Shown one piece after another: positions 1 through 8,257 of a stretch of DNA of 64,000 bases. Numbering within the stretch: the first letter of the stretch is position 1; each line of letters begins with the position of its first letter. The stretch is from JACPYG01 sp038063015 (GTDB lineage Bacteria; Patescibacteriota; Minisyncoccia; Minisyncoccales; Staskawiczbacteraceae): assembly GCA_038063015.1 (NCBI GenBank), contig JBBTVX010000006.1, positions 1 to 64,000 of the forward strand. Direction: 5' to 3'. The notes beneath the pieces are model-generated. The model saw only the letters and a program-made list of their open reading frames with translations, searched no databases and was not told the DNA's origin. Made by a program: the position numbers and the translations under genes.

Positions 1-359
1 CTGGACCAAGCTTCAAACATTTTGTGCATTGTCGGCTGGGATCTTCTGATTTCAGACAGATCGATAATATCGTCATGAATCAATAAAAAGCTGTGCAATA
101 GCTCGGTGCCGGCAGCTGCTGGAAAAACATCGTCTGGTTTATTACCGCCACCAGCTTGATATCCCAGTACCACCATAGCCGCCCGAATCCTTTTCCCGCC
201 TGAAACGGAAAAATCGCGAATTTTTTCAGCTAGAACCTGACCCATAGCATCAATTTTGGTTAGCCCTTTAAGCTTCTCGTTAAGGTAGCTGTTGAAATAT
301 GATTCAAAGGCCATCTTAAATTCTACAAAATACTGCCGAGCTCTCTCTATTGTTTCCAT
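1..359 (-). CDS. Polyprenyl (isoprenyl) diphosphate synthase, N-terminal part
   Basis: Partial gene that starts at ATG 359 and runs off the left edge; 119 codons are visible. It belongs to the trans-isoprenyl diphosphate synthase family, which condenses IPP with allylic diphosphates to make C15-C50 chains for quinones, lipids or the cell-wall lipid carrier. Visible motifs are GGKRIR (family GGKR(I/L)RP, here with Ala for Pro) near residue 60 and HDDIID near residue 95, the first Asp-rich metal-binding motif. A strong Shine-Dalgarno (GGGAG) lies about 7 nt before the ATG. The second DDxxD motif and chain-length determinants are outside the window, so the product length cannot be judged. Confidence 0.9.
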   Translation of the reverse strand, partial: METIERARQYFVEFKMAFESYFNSYLNEKLKGLTKIDAMGQVLAEKIRDFSVSGGKRIRAAMVVLGYQAGGGNKPDDVFPAAAGTELLHSFLLIHDDIIDLSEIRRSQPTMHKMFEAWS

Positions 360-447
360 TTTACTCCCTTTCTCTTTCAACTCTCAAAAACCCTATTCAA
401 TTGTCAAAGCCGAAAACCACTCTCGGCGTTCGGCGTACTGAATTAAC

Positions 448-485
448 CTTATAGAAATAAAATAATTTAGTCAAATTTCTGTCAA
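448..485 (-). promoter_or_regulatory. Candidate sigma-70 promoter for the polyprenyl synthase gene
   Basis: On the minus strand TTGACA (480-485) is followed after 17 nt by TTTTAT (457-462). An alternative pair is TTGACT (469-474) with TATAAG (448-453) at a short 15-nt spacing. Either would give a leader of roughly 90 nt before the ATG at 359. Candidate by sequence only. Confidence 0.4.
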
Positions 486-500
486 TAATTACAGCGCGTT

Positions 501-1007
501 TCACCTATATATTACTATAATTTGCCGGATGATTAATTCGTTTGGTTTCAGAAATTCTCCTTTGAAATCAAACCAGACTCGCATAAAATCTTCTCTTTTC
601 AATTTCCTCATTTCTCCTATTTCCGGATCCTGCAGATAAATAGAATTATCGTCCAATCCCATGACCACCGAATAGTGGCCGTCGGATGTACTTGAATCTC
701 CGTAATCAGTTCTGCCCCTTGTGAACCAATCCACTATCACAGGAACCCCTTTTTTAAGCCATTTTTCTATGTCTTTAAAACTGCTGTTGTTTTTGATTTT
801 CACCTTGAAGCCCAGCTTTTCTGCCGCGGTTTTTATGCCCTTTTCGTCAATGCCCAATTTCTTTTTGTGCCCCGCTATTTTCGCTAATTCTTCCTCTGAT
901 TTATTTACGCCGTAATATTCCAAAACTATTTTAAGCGAAGCCGGCCCGCACATGTCTGCGTCCAACGTTTCCTGAAACGGTTTTACGTCTAATAATATTT
1001 TTTTCAT
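501..1007 (-). CDS. C39-like papain-fold cysteine peptidase family protein
   Basis: A 168-residue protein of the peptidase C39-like (Peptidase_C39_2) type. Q12 and C20 (in DMCGPAS), H111 (DGHYSVV) and D127 (LQDP) match the Gln, Cys, His and Asp positions of the papain-like fold. No signal peptide or ABC-transporter domain is present, so this is a stand-alone, probably cytoplasmic hydrolase of unknown substrate. The start at 1007 was chosen because it forms a 4-nt ATGA overlap with the upstream CYTH gene; a longer in-frame extension would overlap that gene by 100 nt. A truncated, partly identical copy lies at 2924-3318. Confidence 0.75.
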   Translation of the reverse strand: MKKILLDVKPFQETLDADMCGPASLKIVLEYYGVNKSEEELAKIAGHKKKLGIDEKGIKTAAEKLGFKVKIKNNSSFKDIEKWLKKGVPVIVDWFTRGRTDYGDSSTSDGHYSVVMGLDDNSIYLQDPEIGEMRKLKREDFMRVWFDFKGEFLKPNELIIRQIIVIYR

Positions 1008-1567
1008 TGTTTTATTTTTTCTAAAAGTAAAACTGGGTAACCTTTGTTGATTTGTATTTGCTCGGCGTTTTTGATGCCCAGTTCTTCCAAGAAATTTAAA
1101 CAAGATTTTTTCGCCTCTGCTGTGCTTTCAAAATTTCCTTTTGCCTCAACTTCAATAAAACTGCCTAATCCTTCAATTTTATCCAAAGCTATTTCCAAAT
1201 CTCCGCAATCCCAATATTCTCTCTGCTTGTCTACTGTTATCACTTTCTTAAAATCCAGAAAATTCAAAATCTTTCTAAATTCACTTGCGTTTGAAATTTC
1301 CGTTTCGTATTCCTCGGCGCATTCCTGCTCGCCGTTCGCCTTTTTATTTATAGATTTATCGTATTCAAAAATCACTTTGTCCGGATTGGTTCTTATTCTC
1401 AGCCATTCAACGGGGTGTGGTTTTTGGGCAAAAAAATCCCTATGACAGGGAACATAATATTCATCAATTTGTTTTATTGATTTTATTAACTTTCCCGCCA
1501 ATGACACCTTTTGTTTAATATCCTCAAAATTATCTATTCCTACTTTTATTTCTACTTCAACATTCAT
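1004..1567 (-). CDS. CYTH domain protein (class IV adenylate cyclase / CyaB-like)
   Basis: A 187-residue protein beginning MNVEVEIKV, the ExExK signature of the CYTH (CyaB-thiamine triphosphatase) superfamily. These proteins bind triphosphate substrates in a beta tunnel with divalent metal. The basic and acidic strands expected of the family follow (EWLRIRTN, IFEYDKS, EIALDKIEGLGSFIEVE). Whether it is an adenylate cyclase, a triphosphatase or another triphosphate-tunnel enzyme cannot be told from sequence. It is translationally coupled to the C39-like gene downstream. It is one of three diverged CYTH genes in the first 22 kb (also 3896-4501 and 20825-21394). Confidence 0.8.
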   Translation of the reverse strand: MNVEVEIKVGIDNFEDIKQKVSLAGKLIKSIKQIDEYYVPCHRDFFAQKPHPVEWLRIRTNPDKVIFEYDKSINKKANGEQECAEEYETEISNASEFRKILNFLDFKKVITVDKQREYWDCGDLEIALDKIEGLGSFIEVEAKGNFESTAEAKKSCLNFLEELGIKNAEQIQINKGYPVLLLEKIKQ

Positions 1568-1658
1568 ACTATATTAATTATTTTTATTACCGTTCCCATT
1601 CTTTAACTTCTGGGTGGAAATCTACTTGATATTCCGGGATGCCCAATGAAATTCCGTA

Positions 1659-1979
1659 TTATTGCTTTGCCTCGTCGTATTGCTCCTTGCTTTGCTTATC
1701 AATATAAAACACTTTGTTGCTAAATATTATGTAATGATGCGTGTCATTTTTGTAATCTGCGTACCAATTATGTTTAGAATCTAGGGATAGACTTAGTTCT
1801 TTTGCGACAGAACCTGCTTTTTCTTCCGGGACTTCAACAGTGTGCAAAGTCCATTGCTCTATCCACGGAGTTTTGTGTTTTTCTATGACTTTTTCAATTT
1901 TCGTCTCGAGAATTTTTACCTGTTTTAAAACGTCTTTTTTCTCAAGACTTTCTTCAATTATCACGCCTTTATAGTTCAT
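1659..1979 (-). CDS. Conserved-looking hypothetical protein with an in-frame stop before a coding-like tail
   Basis: 106 residues that I do not recognise; charged, no membrane segment, with an aromatic/His-rich middle (HNWYADYKNDTHHYIIF). The reading frame stops at TAA after DEAKQ, but the same frame continues at once for 23 more codons that look protein-like (YGISLGIPEYQ, then VDFHPEVKEWER) to a second TAA at 1587-1589. The stop lies in AATAATAC, so a duplicated triplet could have created it. The true product may therefore be a 129-130 residue protein. It sits in a minus-strand run between the DUF3850 and CYTH genes. Confidence 0.55.
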   Translation of the reverse strand: MNYKGVIIEESLEKKDVLKQVKILETKIEKVIEKHKTPWIEQWTLHTVEVPEEKAGSVAKELSLSLDSKHNWYADYKNDTHHYIIFSNKVFYIDKQSKEQYDEAKQ

Positions 1980-1988
1980 ATTTTTATC

Positions 1989-2252
1989 TTAATCTAATTG
2001 AATTACAAATAATCCTTTTTCTTTGATTTCCTGTTCTTGGCCAAAATCATCAAGCTTAAATTTTAGCAAAAAACTTGCTTTTTTCTCAATGCTTTTGCCG
2101 GTGTATTCCTTGGTTTTAGGATCCCATTCTTCCAACAAAAGCGTATCTTCTTCCGCAATATCAAAATCTGCAAGCCTTAATTCAAACTTCTTTTTTCCGG
2201 AAGAAATAAGTTCGAAATACTCCGGCCATATTTTCTTTTTTATTATTGCCAT
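1989..2252 (-). CDS. DUF3850 / ASCH-PUA-like domain protein
   Basis: 87 residues. The N-terminal pattern KIWPEYFELISSGKKKFELR, an acidic loop and LLLEEWD resemble DUF3850 of the ASCH/PUA-like superfamily, whose members bind RNA or modified nucleotides. It is a single small beta-barrel domain with no other module. It lies 9 nt downstream of an S51-like peptidase gene stop/start junction region and 9 nt upstream of the next gene, so it is probably in one operon. The biochemical role is unknown. Confidence 0.65.
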   Translation of the reverse strand: MAIIKKKIWPEYFELISSGKKKFELRLADFDIAEEDTLLLEEWDPKTKEYTGKSIEKKASFLLKFKLDDFGQEQEIKEKGLFVIQLD

Positions 2253-2256
2253 ATTT

Positions 2257-2895
2257 TTATTTTATAATTTCCATTTTATCTCCATTGATAATCAGCACCT
2301 CACCATCACGTAGGGTTTTGTAAGGAATATTATTGTCTTTATTATATTGAACCTCCTTATTTACTAAAGCAGATTCTGGGTGGTCTGATTTATAGTGGAC
2401 TGACACATTATAATCTAATATTCCTAAACCATCCCATATAATTTCACTATCGTAACCATCCGAAATGTTATTTGGATTATCTACGATGTCCAAACCATGC
2501 AAACTTTTTTGCAACACTACAACAGCCGCACTAAATCCACCATAAACAATACTATCCTCGCTCAATAATTTCTTTATGATATTATCAAAACCACTTTGTT
2601 TCATGGCTCTCCTTAGTAAAAAAGTATTACCACCCTCAATCCAAACCAAGTCTTTTTTTCTCAAAAATTTTTCCAATTCTTTTTCTTTACCAAAATAATT
2701 TCTTAAATCTAATTCTTCGGTATTAAATCCCAAATCGTTTAATATTTTAGTTTCTTCTGGCAAAAAATAACCCCTCTGTTCCTTTTTATGGTCTCGGGCA
2801 TTAATAATTATTGCTACATTTTTATTTGAACCGGTAAGCTTAACCAGTTCCTGCGGTTTATTGCCGATTTTGAACGATGATAAATATAGGCGCAT
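2257..2895 (-). CDS. Peptidase S51 (dipeptidase E) family protein
   Basis: 212 residues with a class I glutamine-amidotransferase-like fold. WIEGGNTF and YGGFSAAVVV match the S51 family; the Ser in GGFSAA is the nucleophile position (family GxSAG; Ala replaces the usual Gly). A His lies in VSVHYKSDHPES, as expected for the catalytic triad. Family members are serine peptidases that remove N-terminal Asp dipeptides (PepE) or degrade cyanophycin. Without a signal peptide it is likely cytoplasmic. It lies 4 nt from the DUF3850 gene, in the same minus-strand run. Confidence 0.7.
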   Translation of the reverse strand: MRLYLSSFKIGNKPQELVKLTGSNKNVAIIINARDHKKEQRGYFLPEETKILNDLGFNTEELDLRNYFGKEKELEKFLRKKDLVWIEGGNTFLLRRAMKQSGFDNIIKKLLSEDSIVYGGFSAAVVVLQKSLHGLDIVDNPNNISDGYDSEIIWDGLGILDYNVSVHYKSDHPESALVNKEVQYNKDNNIPYKTLRDGEVLIINGDKMEIIK

Positions 2896-2923
2896 ATTTT
2901 TTAATGTTTTTATTTATAAAAAT

Positions 2924-3318
2924 TTAATAATTATAATCTGTGATTTCTTTCTTAACATTATTTTTTAAGCTATCGAATTCATCTGAATCTTTAATCGATA
3001 TTATCCTAGGGACGCAACAAGCACATTGCGCGGAAGCATTCTTGCTGGTACACGGGCGTCTTTTTTTAGCCATTTTTTAATATCTTTATAATTGCTGTTG
3101 TTTTTGATTTTAACTTTAAATCCTAATTTCTCTGCTACATTTTTAATTCCCCTATCATCAATGCCAAGCCCATTTTTATGTCCTGCCATTTTCGCCAATT
3201 CTTCTTCTGATTTATTTACGCCGTAATATTCCAAAACTATTTTAAGCGAAGCCGGCCCGCACATGTCTGCGTCCAACGTTTCCTGAAACGGTTTTACGTC
3301 TAATAATATTTTCTTCAT
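2924..3318 (-). pseudogene. Truncated duplicate of the C39-like peptidase gene
   Basis: The open frame (3001-3318, 105 codons) starts with the same 43 residues as the intact C39-like protein at 501-1007 apart from one change after them, and stays similar to about residue 86 (KKWLKK). It then diverges and stops, so the His and Asp catalytic positions are lost. In another frame the DNA downstream reads as protein-like sequence (CVPRIISIKDSDEFDSLKN, then KEITDYNY) to a TAA at 2924-2926, suggesting a foreign 3' end joined at about 3050. Likely a decayed or chimeric copy. It lies 5 nt after the Maf gene. Confidence 0.65.
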
Positions 3319-3323
3319 TGTTT

Positions 3324-3899
3324 TTATAAAATATTAATGCCGAATTTTTTAAGTTCTTCTGATAGCGACAATATCGGCAGACCCACTATATTAAAATAAT
3401 CCCCTTCTATTTTTTCAACGAATAAAGCTGCCTTGCCTTGAATGGCATAACCGCCTCCTTTATCTAATGGTTCACCAGTAGCGATATATGAATCAATTTC
3501 CTGTTCGGAAAGATTTTTAAAATACACTTTTGTTTCTACCGAATTTGAAATTTGCTTACTGGATTTGGTATCAATTATTGTAAATCCGGTTATAATCGAA
3601 TGTGCCCGGCCACTTAATTTTTCCAGCATATATTTTGCCCTTTCTGGTGTTTTTGGTTTTCCAAAAACCTCATTACCTACGGCAACTATCGTATCAGCAG
3701 AAATAACAATTGCATCTTTATATCTTTTCGCCACGTCTCTTGCTTTTCCTAAAGACAAATGCTCGGCCAATTTAGCGGGGTTCATTTTTAAAGTCATATC
3801 CTCTTCGTAATTACTCGGATCAATCTCGAAATCCAAGCCGATCTGCAAAAGCAACTCTTTTCTCCTTGGCGACTGCGATGCTAAAATTATTTTTTTCAT
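3324..3899 (-). CDS. maf: Maf family nucleoside triphosphate pyrophosphatase
   Basis: 191 residues, full length for Maf. Signature motifs are LASQSPRRKELL at the N-terminus (phosphate-binding loop), ISADTIV (catalytic Asp region), FGKPKTPERA, DKGGGYAIQG and EGDYFNIVGLP. The DK(A/G)GGYAIQG type is that of the dTTP/UTP-hydrolysing YhdE group, which removes modified or excess pyrimidine nucleotides and has been linked to division arrest. Its start overlaps the end of the upstream CYTH gene by 4 nt (ATGA), showing translational coupling. Confidence 0.9.
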   Translation of the reverse strand: MKKIILASQSPRRKELLLQIGLDFEIDPSNYEEDMTLKMNPAKLAEHLSLGKARDVAKRYKDAIVISADTIVAVGNEVFGKPKTPERAKYMLEKLSGRAHSIITGFTIIDTKSSKQISNSVETKVYFKNLSEQEIDSYIATGEPLDKGGGYAIQGKAALFVEKIEGDYFNIVGLPILSLSEELKKFGINIL

Positions 3900-4501
3900 T
3901 TTTTAAATATTTTAAATTTTAAAAATGGATTTTCCATATCAAAAACTATTTTTGGCGTTTGGTTATTTATTATTTCAATTGCTTCAACCGAGATATTATA
4001 TTTCATGCTGTAAATTGCCGTAACTCCGCAAAATAATGCCTTATAATAATCAAACCCGATCTTTTCTGAAGCCTCTTTAACTTCTTTTTCTGACTTCCCT
4101 TCAATTTCCACAAACGGCTCTAAAAACGGCCACTCATCAATGCAAATTTCAACGCCGTCTAATTCCCATAATTCCCTTTTTGTTTCTTGATAAGATTTCA
4201 TTCTGCAACCAATTGTTTTCAACAGTTCTTTGCCTGCATCAAAGTTGTCTATTATTAAATTTATTTCTTTTTGATCTTCTATGTTTTTTCCGTTAATTTC
4301 CTTATAGCTCATTGTTATTTTATCTTGTTCGTCTCTTACCCTCAACCAAGCATTGCCATTTTCGTGGCCCTTGGGCAAATCAAAAGCAAAACGCTTTTGC
4401 AAAAATTCGGGTTTTATCAATTTTGCCCTGGACGCTTTCAATTTTTTCCGTATTTCGTCCTTATTTATATTTAAAAAAGTTGCTTCGTATTCTATGTTCA
4501 T
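3896..4501 (-). CDS. CYTH domain protein, second copy
   Basis: 201 residues, beginning MNIEYEATF, so the ExExK motif appears as ExExT. The remaining CYTH strands are clear: AWLRVRDE, ITMSYKE, ETKRELWELDGVEICIDEWP and PFVEIEGKSEKEV. The substitution of the last motif residue is seen in some triphosphate-tunnel proteins, but activity is uncertain. It is coupled by a 4-nt overlap to maf, suggesting a shared role in nucleotide triphosphate handling (inference). It is distinct in sequence from the copies at 1004-1567 and 20825-21394. Confidence 0.75.
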   Translation of the reverse strand: MNIEYEATFLNINKDEIRKKLKASRAKLIKPEFLQKRFAFDLPKGHENGNAWLRVRDEQDKITMSYKEINGKNIEDQKEINLIIDNFDAGKELLKTIGCRMKSYQETKRELWELDGVEICIDEWPFLEPFVEIEGKSEKEVKEASEKIGFDYYKALFCGVTAIYSMKYNISVEAIEIINNQTPKIVFDMENPFLKFKIFKK

Positions 4502-4526
4502 AATATTATTAAAAATCTTCTTTTTT

Positions 4527-4988
4527 TCATTTTTTAACTTTTGATAATATATTTTTTATGTTATCTGAAATATTAAGTTTAGAAAATTCCTTGTCTGACG
4601 GGTTTAATAAATAATATTTACAATGTTCGGTTGAGTTTATTTTAATATCTCCTGGTTCGGTTTTAACCAAAAAGTTAAACTGCCTTGTCTTTTTTCCTGA
4701 GCTTGAAGAATAATCAAAGAAGCCAAGATAAGAAACAATTTTTATTACTTTGAGGCCGGTTTCTTCTTTCACTTCTCGGGTTAGCGCGTCTAAAATTTCC
4801 TCTCTGGCATTTACGCCTCCGCTTGGCAGCTCAACCAGCCCAGCCATAAACTCGCCTAGTGCCCTTTCAAGAAGTAAAAATTTGTTATTTCGCATTATAA
4901 CCGCACCCGTCACCAATTTTTGAATGCCATCTTTTTTGGCCAGATAAAGCAATTCTTGAATTATTGTCCCATCAATGTTTGATTTCAT
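4527..4988 (-). CDS. NUDIX hydrolase
   Basis: 153 residues with a complete Nudix box: GGVNAREE...REVKEETGL fits GX5EX7REUXEEXGU, the metal-binding catalytic helix. It hydrolyses a nucleoside diphosphate linked to another group; the substrate cannot be predicted. The N-terminal 25 residues form a short extra helix before the Nudix fold (LVTGAVIMRNNKFLLLER). It lies 25 nt upstream of the CYTH-maf pair and probably begins that part of the operon. Confidence 0.85.
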   Translation of the reverse strand: MKSNIDGTIIQELLYLAKKDGIQKLVTGAVIMRNNKFLLLERALGEFMAGLVELPSGGVNAREEILDALTREVKEETGLKVIKIVSYLGFFDYSSSSGKKTRQFNFLVKTEPGDIKINSTEHCKYYLLNPSDKEFSKLNISDNIKNILSKVKK

Positions 4989-5032
4989 AGAAATTTATTT
5001 TTATTTCCAGCCGTGTCCGCTGTGGAAAAGGG

Positions 5033-5677
5033 TTAGCCGATGTTTTTTGCTATTATCATCATTCCGGGTTTTTTCTCTCCGTGATAAGAAGTAAAAAAAG
5101 TCCTCTTGAAACTGATTATTTCAAACCCCGCTTTTTCTATTAGCTCTGATATTTCTTTCTTGTAAAAGTTGTGGCTTCTGCATAATTCTTCGCCATTTTT
5201 TTTGTCTCTTATTGATAGCGTTCCGTATTCGCCCGTTAATTTAAAATCTTCCTTGTATCTTTTTTCAAACTCATCGCTCATTTCAAATTCTGCCACATGC
5301 AAATACCCGCCCTTTTCCATTATAGATTTTATTTTTCTTAAACATTTTGCTCTGTCTTTTTTATTTAACGAACACAATAATCCTTGCGATAGCGCCCCTT
5401 TGAACTTTTTTTTGAATTTAACAGTCAATATATTCGCGCAATATACTTCTGCTCCAAAAAACCAAGCATCTTCGTTCAATAGTTCTATCGCCTCTTTGTT
5501 TATATCTATTCCCATTACTTTTAATCCCTTCGTGGCGCAGACATATACAAACCTGCCCTGTCCGCAACCTACTTCTAAAATATTATCTCCTTTTTTAAAA
5601 TAATTCCAAAATATTTTATCAACCCTTGTTGAAGAGGGTATTTTATTAGGAGGAATTTTAGCCCATAAATTATCCAT
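5033..5677 (-). CDS. Class I SAM-dependent methyltransferase
   Basis: 214 residues with the Rossmann-like motif I NILEVGCGQGRFVYV (SAM-binding GxGxG loop), motif II acidic end VMGIDINKEA and a motif near YCANILTVKFKKKFKGAL. The C-terminal SFYKKE/AGFEII pattern resembles small-molecule methyltransferases of the Methyltransf_11/25 type. Substrate unknown. It lies 13 nt after the acyl-CoA synthetase gene stop and is probably co-transcribed with it. Confidence 0.8.
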   Translation of the reverse strand: MDNLWAKIPPNKIPSSTRVDKIFWNYFKKGDNILEVGCGQGRFVYVCATKGLKVMGIDINKEAIELLNEDAWFFGAEVYCANILTVKFKKKFKGALSQGLLCSLNKKDRAKCLRKIKSIMEKGGYLHVAEFEMSDEFEKRYKEDFKLTGEYGTLSIRDKKNGEELCRSHNFYKKEISELIEKAGFEIISFKRTFFTSYHGEKKPGMMIIAKNIG

Positions 5678-5690
5678 GCTTGTGTTGGAT

Positions 5691-7427
5691 TTATATATAC
5701 ATTGATTCTATTGATTTTTTATAATGATTTTCAATAATATGCCTGCGCAGTTTTAAGGTTGGGGTGAGTTCGTCTTGTTCTTGAGAAAATTCTTGGGGCA
5801 GCAGTTTGAAATTTTTGATTTTTTCAAATTCGCTAAGGTTTGGATTTATTTTTTCATCAATTCGGTTTTGGAAAATAGCCAAAAGTTCAGGGCTTTTTGT
5901 TAATTTATCATGCTCTTGCAGGGGCAGGTTGTTTTTTTTCAAATATGTTTCAACTTCCTGCCAGTCGGGAGCAATTAAGGCGGAAATAAATTTTCTTTTG
6001 TTGCCGATAATCATTGCTTGAGAAATAAATTTGTCATTGTTTAGAAAATTTTCAACTCGTTCCGGCCAAACATTTTTGCCTCCAGAAGTAACAATCATTT
6101 CTTTTGCTCTGCCGATAATTGTCAAAAAACCTTGTTTATCAATAAATCCTAAGTCGCCGGTGCAAAACCATCCTTCTTTATTGAAATATAATTTTGTTTC
6201 TTCTTTGTTTTTTAGATATCCCTGAAAAACATTGGGGCCTTTTACTAAAATTTCTTTATTGTCGGTAATTTTAACTTTTACTCCTGGAATTATCTTGCCA
6301 ACGGTTCCGAATTTAAAACTATGCTCTTGGTTTGCGGAAATTACCGGCGAGGTCTCTGTTAAGCCGTAGCCCTCCAAAATTAAGATTCCCATTTTAAGAA
6401 AAAAACGGCCGATATTTTCGTTTAAAGAAGCGCCGCCGGAAATAGTCAGCCGTAATTTTCCTCCTAATTGCTGTCTTATTTTTTTAAAAACAAAAAAATC
6501 GGCTATTTTGTACCTTAAAGTATTTGATTTTTGCTTTAATACCCATTTAAAGACCTTTTTTTTAAAAGAAGACGAGCTATTTATTCTATCCCAAACAACA
6601 TCATGGAATTTTTCAAAAACACGAGGGACAGAAATCATTATAGTGGGCTTTACTTCTTTTAAATTAACAGATAGCTGTTTTATATTTTCCGCGTAAGCTA
6701 TAGTGGCTCCATAGCATATTGGCATATAATAACCTGTTAATCTTTCTAAAATATGAGACAAAGGTAAAAAAGATAAAAAAACGTCGTTCTCTTTTACTGG
6801 AACTACCTCGTTAACTGCCTCGACATTGCTTAAAAAATTTCTATGGGTTAAAATTACGCCTTTTGGCTTGCCGGTAGTGCCGGAGGTGTAGATAATACTG
6901 CAACAATCGTCAGGATCTAAAAATATTTTTTCATATTCATCATTTTGATTTTGAGAAAATATGGCTTTCCAACTAAGAACCTTGTTGCTTAAAATATTTT
7001 TTTGAGTAGCGGTTAAATTTTCCAAAAAAATAATTTTTTTAAGGTGTTTTAAATATTTCTGTCCCAAGAGAACTTTATTTAAAAGATTGCTATTTGAAAC
7101 AATAAGAATTTTTGCCTGTGAGTGATTTAAAACGCCACAAAGCGCTTTTGGATTAAAAGTTGTGTGCAGGGGAACGACAATAGCGCCGATTGTCATAATT
7201 GATATGTCGGAAATTAACCACTCTGGTCTGTTTTCTGATAAAATTGCCACTTTGTCGCCCTTGCCCACTCCGAGAGCCTGAAGTTTTCCGCTTAGAATTA
7301 TTATTTTTTTAGACAGTTCTTTATAGGCAACGGGGAAGTAAACGCCTTCTTTTTTATATAAAAGAGCGTGTTTGTTAGGGTGTTTTTTGGCGGTTTCAAA
7401 AAAAACTTCAGGGATTGATTTATACAT
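5691..7427 (-). CDS. Long-chain fatty acid-CoA ligase (AMP-forming)
   Basis: 578 residues of the acyl-adenylate-forming superfamily. Motif A3 IIYTSGTTGKPKG (residues about 178-190) binds ATP; EGYGLTETSP, GWFCTGDLG and GRAKEMIVTSGGKNVWPE (hinge) follow in order. The enzyme activates a fatty acid as acyl-AMP and then acyl-CoA. It ends early relative to enzymes that carry the catalytic Lys in PKT, where TLKLRRH occupies that place. Such a gene is notable in a lineage with little lipid metabolism. It overlaps the upstream hydrolase gene by 8 nt, so the two are coupled. Confidence 0.85.
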   Translation of the reverse strand: MYKSIPEVFFETAKKHPNKHALLYKKEGVYFPVAYKELSKKIIILSGKLQALGVGKGDKVAILSENRPEWLISDISIMTIGAIVVPLHTTFNPKALCGVLNHSQAKILIVSNSNLLNKVLLGQKYLKHLKKIIFLENLTATQKNILSNKVLSWKAIFSQNQNDEYEKIFLDPDDCCSIIYTSGTTGKPKGVILTHRNFLSNVEAVNEVVPVKENDVFLSFLPLSHILERLTGYYMPICYGATIAYAENIKQLSVNLKEVKPTIMISVPRVFEKFHDVVWDRINSSSSFKKKVFKWVLKQKSNTLRYKIADFFVFKKIRQQLGGKLRLTISGGASLNENIGRFFLKMGILILEGYGLTETSPVISANQEHSFKFGTVGKIIPGVKVKITDNKEILVKGPNVFQGYLKNKEETKLYFNKEGWFCTGDLGFIDKQGFLTIIGRAKEMIVTSGGKNVWPERVENFLNNDKFISQAMIIGNKRKFISALIAPDWQEVETYLKKNNLPLQEHDKLTKSPELLAIFQNRIDEKINPNLSEFEKIKNFKLLPQEFSQEQDELTPTLKLRRHIIENHYKKSIESMYI

Positions 7428-8178
7428 TTTCGCGGATAAAATTATAGATTTTACAAAATAATCCTTCGCATTCTTTCCCCATAATATTGTGTCTGTTGCT
7501 ATTGAGCCAGTAAATTTCTTTTTTAAGAGAGCCGATGTTTTGAAAGATATAACTTGCGCTTCTGGGATGTATTACGGGATCTACGCTGGCGTTGGCTATT
7601 AAAATAGGTATTTTAATTTTATGTAAATTTGGAGCTGTTTCTTGCTCCAAGAAATCAATGAATTCGTTTAAGTTTTTAACAGAGATAATGGGATATGAAA
7701 TTTCGTCCAACATATCCGTATAATCGGTTTTATAAATACGCGGCGGTTTATGGTAATATTTTTTTAGCCGGCCGTAGGTAAAAAGTCGAAATTTGACAAA
7801 ATTGTGAAATCTTAAAAAAACAGGAGCGCCCAGCGCAATAATTCCCATTGGTTCGTTATCTAACTCTTTTGCTAGCCAGAAGGCAAGATTTGAGCCAAAA
7901 GAATTGCCGATAATAAAAATTTTTTCAGATTTATTTTTTAATTCTAAATAAGCGTTCTTTACCGATTCTGTCCAGTCCTTGGAAGAAGTTTTCATTAGGT
8001 CTTCCGGCGAAGTTCCGTGGCCTGCTATCAGGGGAGCAAACACAGTAAATCCTTTTTCAGCCAAATAAGCGCTTAATTCTTTAAACTGCCGCGGGGTGCT
8101 GGAAAAGCCATGGAGCATTAAAATTCCAATTTTTGAATTTTTATCAATAAAAATTTGTTCTCCTCCTTTTATATTCAT
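7420..8178 (-). CDS. Alpha/beta hydrolase (carboxylesterase/lipase-like)
   Basis: 252 residues. An oxyanion HGF motif (LMLHGFSSTPRQF), nucleophile elbow GNSFG (S93), acid D200 (NASVDPVI) and H230 (SNRHNI) complete the triad. The pattern resembles small carboxylesterases of the Est30 type. With the acyl-CoA ligase gene overlapping by 8 nt, it may release fatty acids that the ligase activates (inference from context). It is the first gene of the minus-strand run; a bidirectional hairpin lies just upstream. Confidence 0.8.
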   Translation of the reverse strand: MNIKGGEQIFIDKNSKIGILMLHGFSSTPRQFKELSAYLAEKGFTVFAPLIAGHGTSPEDLMKTSSKDWTESVKNAYLELKNKSEKIFIIGNSFGSNLAFWLAKELDNEPMGIIALGAPVFLRFHNFVKFRLFTYGRLKKYYHKPPRIYKTDYTDMLDEISYPIISVKNLNEFIDFLEQETAPNLHKIKIPILIANASVDPVIHPRSASYIFQNIGSLKKEIYWLNSNRHNIMGKECEGLFCKIYNFIRENV

Positions 8179-8204
8179 ATTTTTTTATTATAACACACTG
8201 GAAC

Positions 8205-8240
8205 AAAAAAATCCATTCGGTTTTACCAAATGGATTTTTT
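8205..8240 (-). terminator. Rho-independent terminator at the end of the pilus operon
   Basis: A near-perfect hairpin with A-run and T-run arms (AAAAAATCCATTCGG / CCAAATGGATTTTTT, one G-T pair). Read leftward it ends the pilus operon just after its last gene. It separates that operon from the hydrolase gene. Confidence 0.8.
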
Positions 8241-8257
8241 ATTACATATAGTATTTA

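Noticed and set aside
1587..1979. Stop-codon reassignment as the explanation of the internal TAA
   Set aside because: TAA and TGA end many other genes here without coding-like continuation, so a local mutation is more likely.
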